A DNA stretch of 64,000 bases from contig JASBRV010000084.1 in the NCBI GenBank assembly GCA_030149295.1, positions 1 to 64,000 on the forward strand, given 5' to 3'. The translations under genes were made by a program, and so were the position numbers. The notes under the pieces are model-generated. The model searched no databases and was not told where the DNA came from. It was given only the letters and a program-made list of their open reading frames with translations. The DNA comes from Bacteriovoracales bacterium. Lineage in GTDB: Bacteria > Bdellovibrionota > Bacteriovoracia > Bacteriovoracales > Bacteriovoracaceae. Of this stretch, positions 42,741 through 52,609 are shown piece after piece (the stretch's first letter is position 1; each line of letters begins with the position of its first letter).

Positions 42741-43568
42741 TTACTTTTCTAGTTTAAGGGCAATTTTTCTGAGTTCAAGACTTCTTTGAAAATTATTTTC
42801 TAGGGCCGAGAGGGTCATGCCCTGCCAATCCCCTCTTTTGAAAGTTTCAAGAGCTTCATAAGTGACTCCTTTCTTACTGGTCACCTTATTTCTGAGAGTT
42901 TCAAAATCTTGATCTTCATTTTCCATCAAAAGAGAACTACCGGTGAAAAGCTGTTTCACAAGAGTCGCAGAAGCCTTCTTTTCAAGACCTTTTTCTTCAA
43001 GGTAAAGGGCCATTTGACGGGCGAACTCAAAGATATAGGCAGGTCCCGAACCTGTGACTGCTGTGGCAGCATCAAACTGGTCTTCATTTTCGCAAATATA
43101 ATATTTTCCCGCTTGGGAAAACATCTCACTTAATCGCTCCTTTTCTTCTTCGCTCACTCCTTTGCCAAAGAGTACTAAGATCATCGCCTTTCCAACGAGG
43201 CTCGGAGTATTAGGCATAATACGAACGATTCGATCGCTAGAAAAGCTCTCTTTCAAAACGGCTAAGGGAGTGCCCGCAAGCATACTGACAATAACAGGCT
43301 TGCTCTCAAGTTCTTCCCAGTTAACGCTTTCTTTAAAAGAAGCACTCGCCTTTTCAAATTGTTGCGGTTTAAATGCCAAAAATATAAAGTCGAGACCTTT
43401 TGGGGAATCCTTGAGGTCTTCAATTAGCTTTCCTTCCATCTTTTCGCTTAACTCTCTCGCCTTAGTTACACTTGGAGTAAAAGCATAGAAAGACGAAATT
43501 TTATCTTTCATTCCCAACAGGAGGGCGCTGGCCATATTGCCAGCACCTAAAGTTAAAATACGACTCAT
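42741..43568 (-). CDS. proC: Pyrroline-5-carboxylate reductase
   Basis: The 275-aa protein has the N-terminal Rossmann motif L-G-A-G-N-M-A-S-A-L, the segment R-I-M-P-N-T-P-S-L-V-G and the C-terminal signature T-A-V-T-G-S-G-P-A-Y-I-F, all typical of ProC. It reduces pyrroline-5-carboxylate to proline with NAD(P)H. Its position 10 nt downstream of putA is notable, since PutA catalyses the reverse route. AAAGGA precedes the ATG. Confidence 0.93.
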   Translation of the reverse strand: MSRILTLGAGNMASALLLGMKDKISSFYAFTPSVTKARELSEKMEGKLIEDLKDSPKGLDFIFLAFKPQQFEKASASFKESVNWEELESKPVIVSMLAGTPLAVLKESFSSDRIVRIMPNTPSLVGKAMILVLFGKGVSEEEKERLSEMFSQAGKYYICENEDQFDAATAVTGSGPAYIFEFARQMALYLEEKGLEKKASATLVKQLFTGSSLLMENEDQDFETLRNKVTSKKGVTYEALETFKRGDWQGMTLSALENNFQRSLELRKIALKLEK

Positions 43569-43578
43569 AAATTATCCT

Positions 43579-46500
43579 TTAAACATCTACGTCTAAATCA
43601 AGATCAAGAGGTGCCCCATGCCTCATGGTATTCACAGCAAAAGCACGTACCCAAACATAATTTCCACACAGTCGTTTGAAGTCGGTAGGATTAAAAGTGT
43701 CAAAAGGTGTAAAAATATTTCGAATTCTTTGCTGCGATTCAATTCCATCATAAACGCTATTGAGCACTCTTTTAACCCAAACTTTATTGCCATCAATAAT
43801 GCAATAACTCACAAGAGGATGGCGAAGTGCTCTTTCAAATTCCTCATCTCCAGGAAAATAAACAACAAAGTTTTCACGAGAAATTCCCGCTTGATAATAA
43901 TAATTGGAAACACCTTGCCACCACTCATAGGATTTTTTGGAGCGACACAACACTGTTACCCCAGTCCCCATCAAGATGGCCGCTGCGACCTGAAGGAAAC
44001 TGGATATGTGAGGTACTTCCTGCACCATAATGGCAAGAGCATGTTCTCCTTGCATTTCAAAACTCGAGAAACTTTCTTGGCCGGGGATTTCACGATTGGC
44101 ATGATTCTTTGTGATGTAATTGTAACTATTGGCCTTAATCCATTTTCTAAACTTAGAAACGAGACGCTTTTTGTGACCATGGATCCCCTGGTAAAAGGTT
44201 TGAAAATGGAGAATAAAAAGGTCAAGTGCGATCATAGCACGATCCACTCTCATCTGAGGACTAAAACCAGAGCGACCGGCAAGGATCACTTTGTCGTGAA
44301 AACCACTTTCTTCTTTCATTTCTTTTTCATCGACATCATGCCGGTGAATATGAAAAGCAGGAATATAAACCTTCCCTCCGGCCTTGGGTCCAGTACCACT
44401 CATCTTAAAACCACCAAAAGGTTCAATTCCTACTCTTGCTCCGGTATTTGGTCTATTCACATAGAGGTTTCCACACTCCATTTGAGCTGTACAAAAATCG
44501 ATATCATCTTGGGATTGAGAATAGATTCCCCCAGTTAAACCGTAGTCAGTACAATTGAAAATTTCAACAGCTTCTTCTAGGTCCTTAAACCCTATAATAT
44601 GAACGACGGGACCAAAAAGTTCCCGTTTAGCATAGGACTTATCATCTTTAGCAAGACCTGAAGGCACTTCAATAAGTGCTGGGCCAACACAATAGCCAGG
44701 TAAGTCTTCACCCGAGCGATCAATAATCACTCGTCCCCCAACTTTGATGGCCTCTTCTTTAGCTTCTTTCACTTGTTTTTGCAGTCTTTCCTTATCCTCT
44801 AAAGTAATCACCGGATTGACACTACAGCTAAAGTTATAAGCTTCACTTACTTCCAAATCAGCTACCGCTTCTTTTAATCGCTCAATAAGTCGATCTTTAA
44901 CGGATTCATCAACTAGAATTCTACTAGCAGCTGAACACTTCTGTCCGGCATGGGCAAAGGAGCTGTAGAGAATTCCCGCTACCGTTTCATCTAATTCAGC
45001 ATTAGCGGTAACGATGATAGCATTTTTACCACCAACTTCTGTAATGGCCTTAACAGGAAATTCAATATTCCAAAGATCATTTTGATAGAACCTCTTTCCT
45101 GCTTGAGAAGCAATAATTTGCCCAACATTTTTTGACCCTGTAAAAACGTAGCCTGCAATTTTAGGATTATTAACGAGAGCAGCCCCAACCGTTTCACCTT
45201 CACCGGGTAGGTGGATAAGAGCATCTTTTGGGACGCCGGCTTCGTGAAGAATATTAACCATCTCTTGTGCGACGAGAGGGGTTTGTTCAGCAGACTTTAA
45301 AATGACAGTATTTCCTGCAACAAGAGGTCCTGCCACCATACCGGTAGGAATGGCGAGGGGAAAGTTCCAAGGAGTAATGGAGACAATAGGTCCCCGGCTC
45401 ACCATTTGTCGTGAGTGAACTGTGATTTTTCTTTCCTCACGCGCATAATAATTAAGAAAATCAATGGCCTCGTCAACATCCGCATAGGCTTCGGGAATAG
45501 CTTTTCCAGCTTCATAAGAGATAAGAGCGGAAAGTTCATTGCGCCGACTTAGCATAATATCGGCAGCCTTTAAAAGAACGCTTGAACGAGTCAACCAAAA
45601 ATGACGGGACCAAACGCCTTTATTATAAGACTGCTCTACAATTGAGACGGCCTTTTCGACGTCCTCGAGAGAAGCATTTTGTATTGTGCCTACTTTAATA
45701 GAAGGATCAGAACTTGAGTGTATGACAACTTTTTCTCCTGTCGTCACAAAATTGTTGTCATAATTTTGAGCTTCCTCTTTTTTAAGAGACTCACTAAACT
45801 TTTGATAAGCTTCATTAACAATATTCCACTGATCTTTCACATAAAGACGAATCGGGGTGATATTAAAAAACTCTGAAGTCATAGCACCAACAGTCTTATC
45901 ATGAACGAGAGTCCACTCTTCTTTTTGGCGCAAATGCACAGTCATAGGATTATCCATGCGCGAAGACTTCTTGTGAGAGCGCATAATAGTTAAGACCCCT
46001 ACCTGAGAACTATTTTCCATAATTCTTCTTACTAAGTAGGCCATACCTACAATAAGACTTCCAACGGGAACATAATTTCTCGTCGCCCACCCTTTTTTAG
46101 CAAGTGCTGTGGATAGGGCTTCATAGGTCATATGGAGACATTGATGTTCAATTTCAGGAATATGGGGGTATTTCTTTTCTCTTAAAACTTGTGCAAAACA
46201 ATGATCCGCAAAATTATGAGACGCTAGGCAAAGCTGCACATGGGGATCAAAATCAAAAATTTTAACGATCAGTTGTCTGAAGTTTAGATCTGTTTCTTCT
46301 TTATTAAGAAACTCAGGGGCATCAAAGGAATGAGCATCGGCTTCAACAGTTTCTGCATCCCAATAAGCTCCCTTTACGATGCGAATAGGCATGCGCAAGC
46401 CGCGCTCTTTTGCCAAATCCACAATATCTACAAGGTGCTCATAGGCATCCCTTAGGTAAGCTTGAAGAACAATTCCTGTTTGAGCGTAGTCTTTTAGCTC

Positions 46501-47799
46501 TTTTGTCTCGAGAAGAACTCGCTTATAAACATCAAAAACGATGTCTCTATAATCGTAATGTTCGGCATCGATATTGATAAAAACGTCTTTTTCTTTGGCC
46601 CTAATGAGGATTTCTTTGAGTCGTGGGGCTACTAGCTTATAGGTGTATTCAGGAGCCTCTGGTTTAAAATCACTACAAAGGGCAGAGACCTTAATAGAAA
46701 CGTGAGCCCGATTGATGCCCGCTTTATTTTTATCACCTTTTCTCACATGAAGACCAAAGCCTTCAATAAGGTTTAAAACTTCTCGACAATAATTATCCGC
46801 TTCTTTTTCGGAGACAACCAACTCTCCTAATTGATCAAGAGTGACATCCCTTCCTGTTTGAAAGAGACCGCTAAAGGAATTCTCCGCAGATTCAATTGTC
46901 TCCCCGGCAATAAAGCGCTTGGCCATAAAGCGCACACTTTGACGTACTAATTTTGCCAGTGGTTCCGCTGGAATCTGGCGTGCCACAAAGCCTCCTGCTC
47001 TCAACGCCCAAACAATGTGGGTAGGAAGAGGTGCTTCTTGCCCCTTTTTTCTTAGAAGTTTCGCCTTGGTTGAGTCACTGACTAATCTTCTAAAGGTCTC
47101 AAGTAAAATTCGCTTTACCTCAACACCACTAGTGTCATGATCAAGTGAAGGTAAAATGGCCAAGAACTTAAGAAGGTGTATCCGCATCAGAGCAAAGCGA
47201 GCAGTTAAATCAAGACCATAGTCAGATACCCGCTCAAAAAATGAAGGCTTATATTGATCAATATATTTCACTAGCCCTTGAACCTTTTTATCAATGTCAG
47301 TTTCTAGTTCTTGATAAAAATTATCGTTGATTAAATCAGGTAATTCATATTTCTTTGTCACAAGATCGTGTTGACTGGGAAACTCATGCAAGGGAAGTGC
47401 AGCAACTTCTTCAGCATAATTCTTAAAGGCTATATAGGCATCACTGCGAACCAAGGTTTCACAGGGATCTTCTGATTTATTTTGTTGAATTTGCTCGATG
47501 AGATAAAGCTCTCTTCCCAAACGAGGAGAATACACACCAATCGTTTTCTCTTTTATATAAAGACCAAAAAGGAGCGGAATTCCTCCTATGATAAATTGAA
47601 CCCTAAAGGAGGAGAATTGATCATCACAATAAGGGCTTACTTGGGAGATTAAGCTCTCTTCGTATTGATTGAGAATATTTTCAAACTCTGGATAAAATTT
47701 TAATGTCCAAGTTGCCCCATTAATTGAAATATCCCTTTGGGAAATTGTCGGGATCGTTGGGGTCTTTGCGACCAATGGCATGTCATTATTTTCAGTCAT
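43579..47799 (-). CDS. putA: Bifunctional proline dehydrogenase / P5C dehydrogenase (PutA) with C-terminal extension
   Basis: I start at ATG 47799 (1406 aa) because GGAG lies 6 nt before it. The proline dehydrogenase barrel (about 200-600) shows V-S-A-L-C-S, D-A-E-H-Y-D-Y-R, R-I-V-K-G-A-Y-W and C-L-A-S-H-N. The aldehyde dehydrogenase part (about 700-1190) has T-P-W-N-F-P-L-A, F-T-G-S-K-N-V-G, the general base in T-E-V-G-G-K-N and the catalytic Cys in A-G-Q-K-C-S-A. A C-terminal extension of about 200 residues follows, as in long PutA types that need it for stability or channelling. No DNA-binding N-terminal domain is present. It oxidises proline to glutamate. Confidence 0.95.
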   Translation of the reverse strand: MTENNDMPLVAKTPTIPTISQRDISINGATWTLKFYPEFENILNQYEESLISQVSPYCDDQFSSFRVQFIIGGIPLLFGLYIKEKTIGVYSPRLGRELYLIEQIQQNKSEDPCETLVRSDAYIAFKNYAEEVAALPLHEFPSQHDLVTKKYELPDLINDNFYQELETDIDKKVQGLVKYIDQYKPSFFERVSDYGLDLTARFALMRIHLLKFLAILPSLDHDTSGVEVKRILLETFRRLVSDSTKAKLLRKKGQEAPLPTHIVWALRAGGFVARQIPAEPLAKLVRQSVRFMAKRFIAGETIESAENSFSGLFQTGRDVTLDQLGELVVSEKEADNYCREVLNLIEGFGLHVRKGDKNKAGINRAHVSIKVSALCSDFKPEAPEYTYKLVAPRLKEILIRAKEKDVFINIDAEHYDYRDIVFDVYKRVLLETKELKDYAQTGIVLQAYLRDAYEHLVDIVDLAKERGLRMPIRIVKGAYWDAETVEADAHSFDAPEFLNKEETDLNFRQLIVKIFDFDPHVQLCLASHNFADHCFAQVLREKKYPHIPEIEHQCLHMTYEALSTALAKKGWATRNYVPVGSLIVGMAYLVRRIMENSSQVGVLTIMRSHKKSSRMDNPMTVHLRQKEEWTLVHDKTVGAMTSEFFNITPIRLYVKDQWNIVNEAYQKFSESLKKEEAQNYDNNFVTTGEKVVIHSSSDPSIKVGTIQNASLEDVEKAVSIVEQSYNKGVWSRHFWLTRSSVLLKAADIMLSRRNELSALISYEAGKAIPEAYADVDEAIDFLNYYAREERKITVHSRQMVSRGPIVSITPWNFPLAIPTGMVAGPLVAGNTVILKSAEQTPLVAQEMVNILHEAGVPKDALIHLPGEGETVGAALVNNPKIAGYVFTGSKNVGQIIASQAGKRFYQNDLWNIEFPVKAITEVGGKNAIIVTANAELDETVAGILYSSFAHAGQKCSAASRILVDESVKDRLIERLKEAVADLEVSEAYNFSCSVNPVITLEDKERLQKQVKEAKEEAIKVGGRVIIDRSGEDLPGYCVGPALIEVPSGLAKDDKSYAKRELFGPVVHIIGFKDLEEAVEIFNCTDYGLTGGIYSQSQDDIDFCTAQMECGNLYVNRPNTGARVGIEPFGGFKMSGTGPKAGGKVYIPAFHIHRHDVDEKEMKEESGFHDKVILAGRSGFSPQMRVDRAMIALDLFILHFQTFYQGIHGHKKRLVSKFRKWIKANSYNYITKNHANREIPGQESFSSFEMQGEHALAIMVQEVPHISSFLQVAAAILMGTGVTVLCRSKKSYEWWQGVSNYYYQAGISRENFVVYFPGDEEFERALRHPLVSYCIIDGNKVWVKRVLNSVYDGIESQQRIRNIFTPFDTFNPTDFKRLCGNYVWVRAFAVNTMRHGAPLDLDLDVDV

Positions 47800-47856
47800 A
47801 TCTAGCTCCATCTTTGAAACCTCAAGCTAACATAAAATGGCGTTTTTGTATTGTTC

Positions 47857-50274
47857 TTAAAGAAGAGAGAGCTGCTTCTGACGCTCCCTTTCATAATCGA
47901 AATAGCCCACAAATAAAGGACTCTTTCGCAAGACATCACCAAGGATGTAATTGTCCTGATCTAAAACAGGCGCCAGCATCTTTTCTCCCTTATACAAAAA
48001 GGGCTTAACGGGAACTGTCACCAGCTTATCTTCCCATTGAACTTTTAATAAGAAGGGCTCATCCAAACTTAAGCCCTCTTTAAGTAGGACCTCTTGGTCC
48101 ATCCGAGTAATACCAGTTACATTAGTTTCAATAGCTTTTAAGTTATCACCATTAAATGCTGCTGCGCCCACACCGGCAAGACCTTCGGCCCTCTCTTCGG
48201 TTTTCCCTTCATTACTGGAATCACTAACGCTTTCGCTACTACTATTAGTAGACTGGGAGTCAGGACTCACTTCTGTCCCCTCTGTTACAGCGATCGTTCC
48301 CTCCGGCTTGGGACGCCCTGGGTTGGTTTCAAACTTCTCTGAAGCCCTATCACTTGTATCCTCTTCAAGACTTCGCCAGCGATCATTAAGTTCTCTATTT
48401 CTGGCCAACTCATTTTCCCAGAGACGATTTGATCCTCTTTCTCTAACCCGAGAAGGGCCATTAACACGAGGGTCTTTTTTGGATGGAGAAGGTCGATTTG
48501 AAGGGAAATTACTTTGACCAGAAAGGTTTGAAGTCTTAGCTTCAATCTTTCTTTCAAGGTCTCTATTGGCGGCCACAAGATCTTCCAGATTTTGGTTATA
48601 AATGTCCTGACTCTTCTCTTGGTTATCAAGTGCTCCTCGAATCAAATTTCCCATAGCAGAAAAAAGATCTCTATCAGCACGGTTGTATTTCTTTGGCGCT
48701 TTAGATTCGGTAGTATTAACAGGGACAAATGAATTAGTTGAAGCTTTATTTTGGGGGCTATCACTAGAATTAAGAGACCCAGGACTTGTTTTTCCTATCA
48801 TTCGCCCACTTTTCCTTTTCTCTAAAGATTGACTCCCCCTTTGTGCGATCTTTGGGGAAGGGGCGACAGTGCTTAGCTTCGGGGCAGGGCTCTGCTCAAC
48901 TTCTATTTTCCTAGTGGCAACTTCTGGTCCTTCTGGCGCGAAATACTCTTCCCCTAGAAAATTTTGGGAAAAAGAGGACATCAAAGGAACTTCTTTTTCA
49001 ATTCTTTTTTCTTGATCCCCTAAAATGGCGAGAAAACTTTTCACCTGGGGGCTTTGGCAATACTGATCATTTGAACAATCTAAATAAGATTTTAACTCCA
49101 CTAAAGAGCGTGGTTTCTCTCGTTGTTCACACGCTGCCCCTTCTTGAACTTTTAAAGCGTTTTCACAAGCGATAAGGGGGCACAACTCATTATCTAATAC
49201 ATTACTATCAAGACTATCCTCTTTATCCTTTAACATTATATACTCTTCAATGCTCTCAGGAAAATGATCTGATAAAATCGAATCTACATTGTGGCTATTT
49301 TCACATTCACCTTCACACTTGGGCTCACAATTAAGAACAAAATGCCCGTAACTTTTTTCAGTCCCAATATCACTAAACTCAGCCTCAAATTCATCAAATC
49401 CTAAGTCAAAGGCAGAGCCATCATAGTTAAAAACCAAACCATTAAAACCAGAATCATCAATTCTATGTTGGTTAATAGGCTGACAAAGAACCCCAGAAAT
49501 CCTTGAGACCATAGACTCACAAACTTTAATGGCATTACTTTCTAATTTTTGGCTATTGTTTTCGACTAAACTTTTTAATTGCTCCTCAAAATTGGACCCT
49601 TCTAATTGACCAAATTCCAAATCATCTTCAAATCCAAGGAGTTCAACAAGCTTATTAAAAAATTTCGTCTCATTTGTAGTAGCGTTATCCTTTTTTACCT
49701 TTTCTGAAAGGTCATACAAGTCGACTTCCCGATTTTCCTCTATGAGTTGATCAAGAAGAATTTTCTTGCGAATAAAAGGATTCAGACATTGTTGGGAATT
49801 GAGATTCGTGTATCCTGAAACCTTTTCCTGATATTCAGTCGCAATAGAAGTGAAGAGTTGATTCACATTCTTATATTTGTTTCTGGTGATCATTCTAAGG
49901 TATTCATTACTTTCTTTAAGGCAAGGGTTCTTCTCCATAATCTTACTTATTGAACATGTACTTTTGGTGCCATAATCTTTCCCAATAAAGGAGTGAAGAA
50001 AGTCTACTTGGGCCATATCATCCACGGATTGCACAATAGAATTTTGAAGGGCAGAGCCTAGAGTGTCTTTTATGAGGGCCATTCTTTGTTCTTTAAAGTC
50101 ACCTAAAAGTTCTGCACTTAAATCATAGGCATCAGAACAATCCGTTTTCTCGAAACTCATGGCATCAGCAAATGGCCGTGCCTTTAGGCAATCAGAAAAT
50201 TGCGCATAGGAAGCATTGTAAAATATAGACCAACAAACCAAAATGGTCTTTAAGGCCAAAGAAATAGATTTCAT
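47857..50274 (-). CDS. Large exported protein, unknown function
   Basis: The 805-aa protein has a signal peptide (M-K-S-I-S-L-A-L-K-T-I-L-V-C-W) cleaved near S-Y-A-Q-F. The N-terminal half is acidic with many scattered cysteines (for example C-E-P-K-C-E-G-E-C), which suggests disulphides. The middle (about 470-720) is Ser/Pro/Asn/Lys-rich and likely disordered, with a short coiled coil near 560-600 (N-R-D-L-E-R-K-I-E-A-K). The C-terminal 95 residues look folded. I know no family. It is preceded by a 211-aa exported protein gene (48-nt gap), probably in one transcript. Confidence 0.78.
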   Translation of the reverse strand: MKSISLALKTILVCWSIFYNASYAQFSDCLKARPFADAMSFEKTDCSDAYDLSAELLGDFKEQRMALIKDTLGSALQNSIVQSVDDMAQVDFLHSFIGKDYGTKSTCSISKIMEKNPCLKESNEYLRMITRNKYKNVNQLFTSIATEYQEKVSGYTNLNSQQCLNPFIRKKILLDQLIEENREVDLYDLSEKVKKDNATTNETKFFNKLVELLGFEDDLEFGQLEGSNFEEQLKSLVENNSQKLESNAIKVCESMVSRISGVLCQPINQHRIDDSGFNGLVFNYDGSAFDLGFDEFEAEFSDIGTEKSYGHFVLNCEPKCEGECENSHNVDSILSDHFPESIEEYIMLKDKEDSLDSNVLDNELCPLIACENALKVQEGAACEQREKPRSLVELKSYLDCSNDQYCQSPQVKSFLAILGDQEKRIEKEVPLMSSFSQNFLGEEYFAPEGPEVATRKIEVEQSPAPKLSTVAPSPKIAQRGSQSLEKRKSGRMIGKTSPGSLNSSDSPQNKASTNSFVPVNTTESKAPKKYNRADRDLFSAMGNLIRGALDNQEKSQDIYNQNLEDLVAANRDLERKIEAKTSNLSGQSNFPSNRPSPSKKDPRVNGPSRVRERGSNRLWENELARNRELNDRWRSLEEDTSDRASEKFETNPGRPKPEGTIAVTEGTEVSPDSQSTNSSSESVSDSSNEGKTEERAEGLAGVGAAAFNGDNLKAIETNVTGITRMDQEVLLKEGLSLDEPFLLKVQWEDKLVTVPVKPFLYKGEKMLAPVLDQDNYILGDVLRKSPLFVGYFDYERERQKQLSLL

Positions 50275-50322
50275 AACCCTTTTTCGGCTACTTAAGATAA
50301 ATCATTAAAATCTTTGCACAAT

Positions 50323-50958
50323 TTATTTAAAAAGTTTGTCTTTTCTTTTGCACCACTCAGGATGAGGGTATTTTTCGAATCTTCCACCAAGCATACACAT
50401 TTTCTTGAGAGGGCGCTCTCCTAAACCTTTTATAGTTGTACCAAAATACTCACCTCGTTGAACGGCTTCGTAATGAATATCTAAAAAGGTTCGCCCCTGG
50501 GAGTCTTTTTGATTGATCAGTTTACTAAAATCCTCTAGTCGGCCTTGATCGCGATAGACTCTTATCACATCATTAATATCAGTGGAAAACGTACCAAAAC
50601 GAATGGCCAAATGATTAAGTAAACCCATCTTATGCCGATTATAACCACCATCTTGGCAAGCGAAGGCCGCCCTTCCATAAAGCTCATCTAAACTGATATC
50701 AGAATGGCATTTCTTTACATATTTATAAAAGTTATCCATCTTTTCAAAAACAGTGATCAAATGACAAAAACCCGTATCAAAACTTTCTTTTCCACAAGCG
50801 AGCTTATCTATCAATTCCTCAGCAGTGTAATTAATAAGGACCAGGGTTTTGTTATTTGTTCCCGTGAGATTATTCCCACAGTCCACACAATCATCCCCAG
50901 ATCCGGCGAAAACGCAGTAAGAAGACAAGAATAAGAAGAGAGAAACAATAACTTTCAC
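50323..50958 (-). CDS. Exported cysteine-containing protein, unknown function
   Basis: I choose the GTG at 50958 (211 aa): AGGTGA stands 5 nt upstream and a signal peptide follows (M-K-V-I-V-S-L-F-L-F-L-S-S-Y-C-V-F-A-G). A TTG start at 50973 would be possible but lacks a ribosome binding site. The mature part has about nine cysteines, starting with D-D-C-V-D-C-G-N. The region around G-R-T-F-L-D-I-H-Y-E-A-V-Q-R-G resembles one ankyrin repeat, which is weak evidence. It lies between a 116-aa membrane protein gene and the 805-aa protein gene. Confidence 0.72.
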   Translation of the reverse strand: MKVIVSLFLFLSSYCVFAGSGDDCVDCGNNLTGTNNKTLVLINYTAEELIDKLACGKESFDTGFCHLITVFEKMDNFYKYVKKCHSDISLDELYGRAAFACQDGGYNRHKMGLLNHLAIRFGTFSTDINDVIRVYRDQGRLEDFSKLINQKDSQGRTFLDIHYEAVQRGEYFGTTIKGLGERPLKKMCMLGGRFEKYPHPEWCKRKDKLFK

Positions 50959-50993
50959 TTTTTCACCTACCAATTGATTTAAAACCTAATCGG

Positions 50994-51344
50994 TCAGAGA
51001 AAAAGATTCATAAAGGAAGATGCTAGTTTTTTTGTGGCAGGAATATACGTTAAAATCAGAAGCCCAACAAAGCCAAGTAAAAAAATCAACAATAAACCAA
51101 TTAAGAGTTTATGGGTTAGTCCTAATTCATAATAATCAGAGCGCAAAAACATTTGTTGTCGAAGCTGCTCACGGTGCTCTTCTAGCCGCTGCCTTTGCCT
51201 TTTGAGCTCTCGCTCTTTTTCTAACTCTTTAAACTGATTTTTTTCTTTTTCCAGATCAATTTGTTTTTGTTTCTCGCTAGGATTCATCGGGCTTTTGAGA
51301 TTCTCCAAGACTTTCAGGGGACCCGCCATCCATCGGACACTCAC
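50994..51344 (-). CDS. Coiled-coil tail-anchored membrane protein, unknown function
   Basis: The 116-aa frame begins at a GTG (51344); an ATG at 51287 would give a 97-aa product and is equally credible. The central part is a highly charged coiled coil (E-K-E-R-E-L-K-R-Q-R-Q-R-L-E-E-H-R-E). One hydrophobic helix near the C-terminus (L-L-I-G-L-L-L-I-F-L-L-G-F-V-G) gives a tail-anchored layout. No family recognised. It is 35 nt upstream of the 211-aa gene and probably the first gene of that transcript. Confidence 0.6.
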   Translation of the reverse strand: MSVRWMAGPLKVLENLKSPMNPSEKQKQIDLEKEKNQFKELEKERELKRQRQRLEEHREQLRQQMFLRSDYYELGLTHKLLIGLLLIFLLGFVGLLILTYIPATKKLASSFMNLFL

Positions 51345-51363
51345 CCAAAGAATTAAGGAAAAA

Positions 51364-51392
51364 TTGACGAAGGAAAGGCCAAAGCTTATTCT
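51364..51392 (+). promoter_or_regulatory. Candidate sigma-70 promoter TTGACG-N17-TATTCT
   Basis: A near-perfect -35 (51364-51369) and a fair -10 (51387-51392) are 17 bp apart, about 27 bp before the 396-aa protein gene. Confidence 0.5.
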
Positions 51393-51418
51393 TTTTAATA
51401 GACCTTAAGGAGACATGG

Positions 51419-52609
51419 ATGTTTCATAAAAAGTACTTTAATCAAGTAATCACTTTTACCCTCTTATGCCTGAGCTCAGAGGTCTACTCATCTATAAAAA
51501 CCCTTTATACAAAAACGGATCTAGAAATCCTGCAAGGTCAAAAATCTTATCAAGAATTTCTCGCCCACGCTAAAGACATCCCTCCAAGAGAAAGGGATAA
51601 ATCCTGGTATGAAATGTTAAGTGATATGGGTAGCGGTCTTATTGATAATTTGAGAAAAACAGAAAAATACCAACGCTCTACCTTTAAAAGAATAGAAGAG
51701 CTAGCTTCTTGGCCTGAGTTTAAAAGAGATGAGTTTTTTCAAGTAAAGAGAGAAGCCTATACCCTATCTTACCTTAAGCATTGCCTGACTAAGGCGCGTC
51801 CCCGCGATTGTCGCGAAGACCTTTTGAGTTTTTGGAAAAGTTCTCGCAAAGACAATGAAACAGGCTATCAATTAATGCTCCTTAACCTTGGTTTTTTCCC
51901 AAAAACTTCTAGCTACCCCTTTATTGAAAAGACCCTGACATCGGAAACCTCTCATTTCTATTGTGCTCGACCAATGGTTCAATCAACAGTTTACAAGCAT
52001 CTCAGAGAGTCAGATATCCGCTTTAATTTAGAAAATGCCAACCAAAACAAAAAGGATCTGCAACTTGAGACTTTTGCTAATCAAAAGTGTTGGCAAAAGC
52101 TCATACCATTTTTTAAGGAGAGACTTTTTAGTCAATCCTCGCCAATGGACTTCTACCTCTTAGAGCACCTAGGAGAGCTAAGTGAACTTGATAAATCTCT
52201 TTGGTTAACCCTTTATTTTTTAAACTCACCTGAACCAGGACCACTCTTTAATCGCGCTTGGAATACTATTGAAAAGGTTTCTCAAAGCTACCATTTGAGA
52301 GGAAAGGTCTTTAAAAAGCTCACACAGCTTGACCCCCTACCTGGAAAAATCTTCGCTCACCCATCGCACACTCACCGCAAGACCTTGACCGATCATTTGG
52401 CCAAGAACTTTCCAGAATACGTAGCAAAATACTCGAAACAATGCATTTCTTACCTCTCTGGAGAAAAGATTTTTCCTCATGGTAATCCTACGATGGAGTG
52501 TCATGAGCTTTTTTCATTGGATCAAAATAAGGAAAAAGCCACTGAGAAAATCATTTCTCAGGAGCTACACTTAAAATATTCGGGAATTCAGAGAAAGCTT
52601 AAGAATTAG
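51419..52609 (+). CDS. Exported protein, unknown function
   Basis: The 396-aa protein starts at ATG 51419 with AAGGAG 6 nt upstream. It has a signal peptide (Y-F-N-Q-V-I-T-F-T-L-L-C-L-S-S) ending near V-Y-S-S. The rest is predicted helical and rich in charged and aromatic residues, with about eight cysteines, and could form helical repeats. No family recognised. It is divergent from the coiled-coil membrane protein gene. Its stop interlocks with the GNAT gene stop in a 4-bp TTAG overlap. Confidence 0.75.
   Translation: MFHKKYFNQVITFTLLCLSSEVYSSIKTLYTKTDLEILQGQKSYQEFLAHAKDIPPRERDKSWYEMLSDMGSGLIDNLRKTEKYQRSTFKRIEELASWPEFKRDEFFQVKREAYTLSYLKHCLTKARPRDCREDLLSFWKSSRKDNETGYQLMLLNLGFFPKTSSYPFIEKTLTSETSHFYCARPMVQSTVYKHLRESDIRFNLENANQNKKDLQLETFANQKCWQKLIPFFKERLFSQSSPMDFYLLEHLGELSELDKSLWLTLYFLNSPEPGPLFNRAWNTIEKVSQSYHLRGKVFKKLTQLDPLPGKIFAHPSHTHRKTLTDHLAKNFPEYVAKYSKQCISYLSGEKIFPHGNPTMECHELFSLDQNKEKATEKIISQELHLKYSGIQRKLKN

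Noticed and set aside
43618-44538. 306-aa plus-strand frame inside putA
   Set aside because: It is antisense to strongly conserved PutA coding sequence and has no recognisable motif or ribosome binding site.
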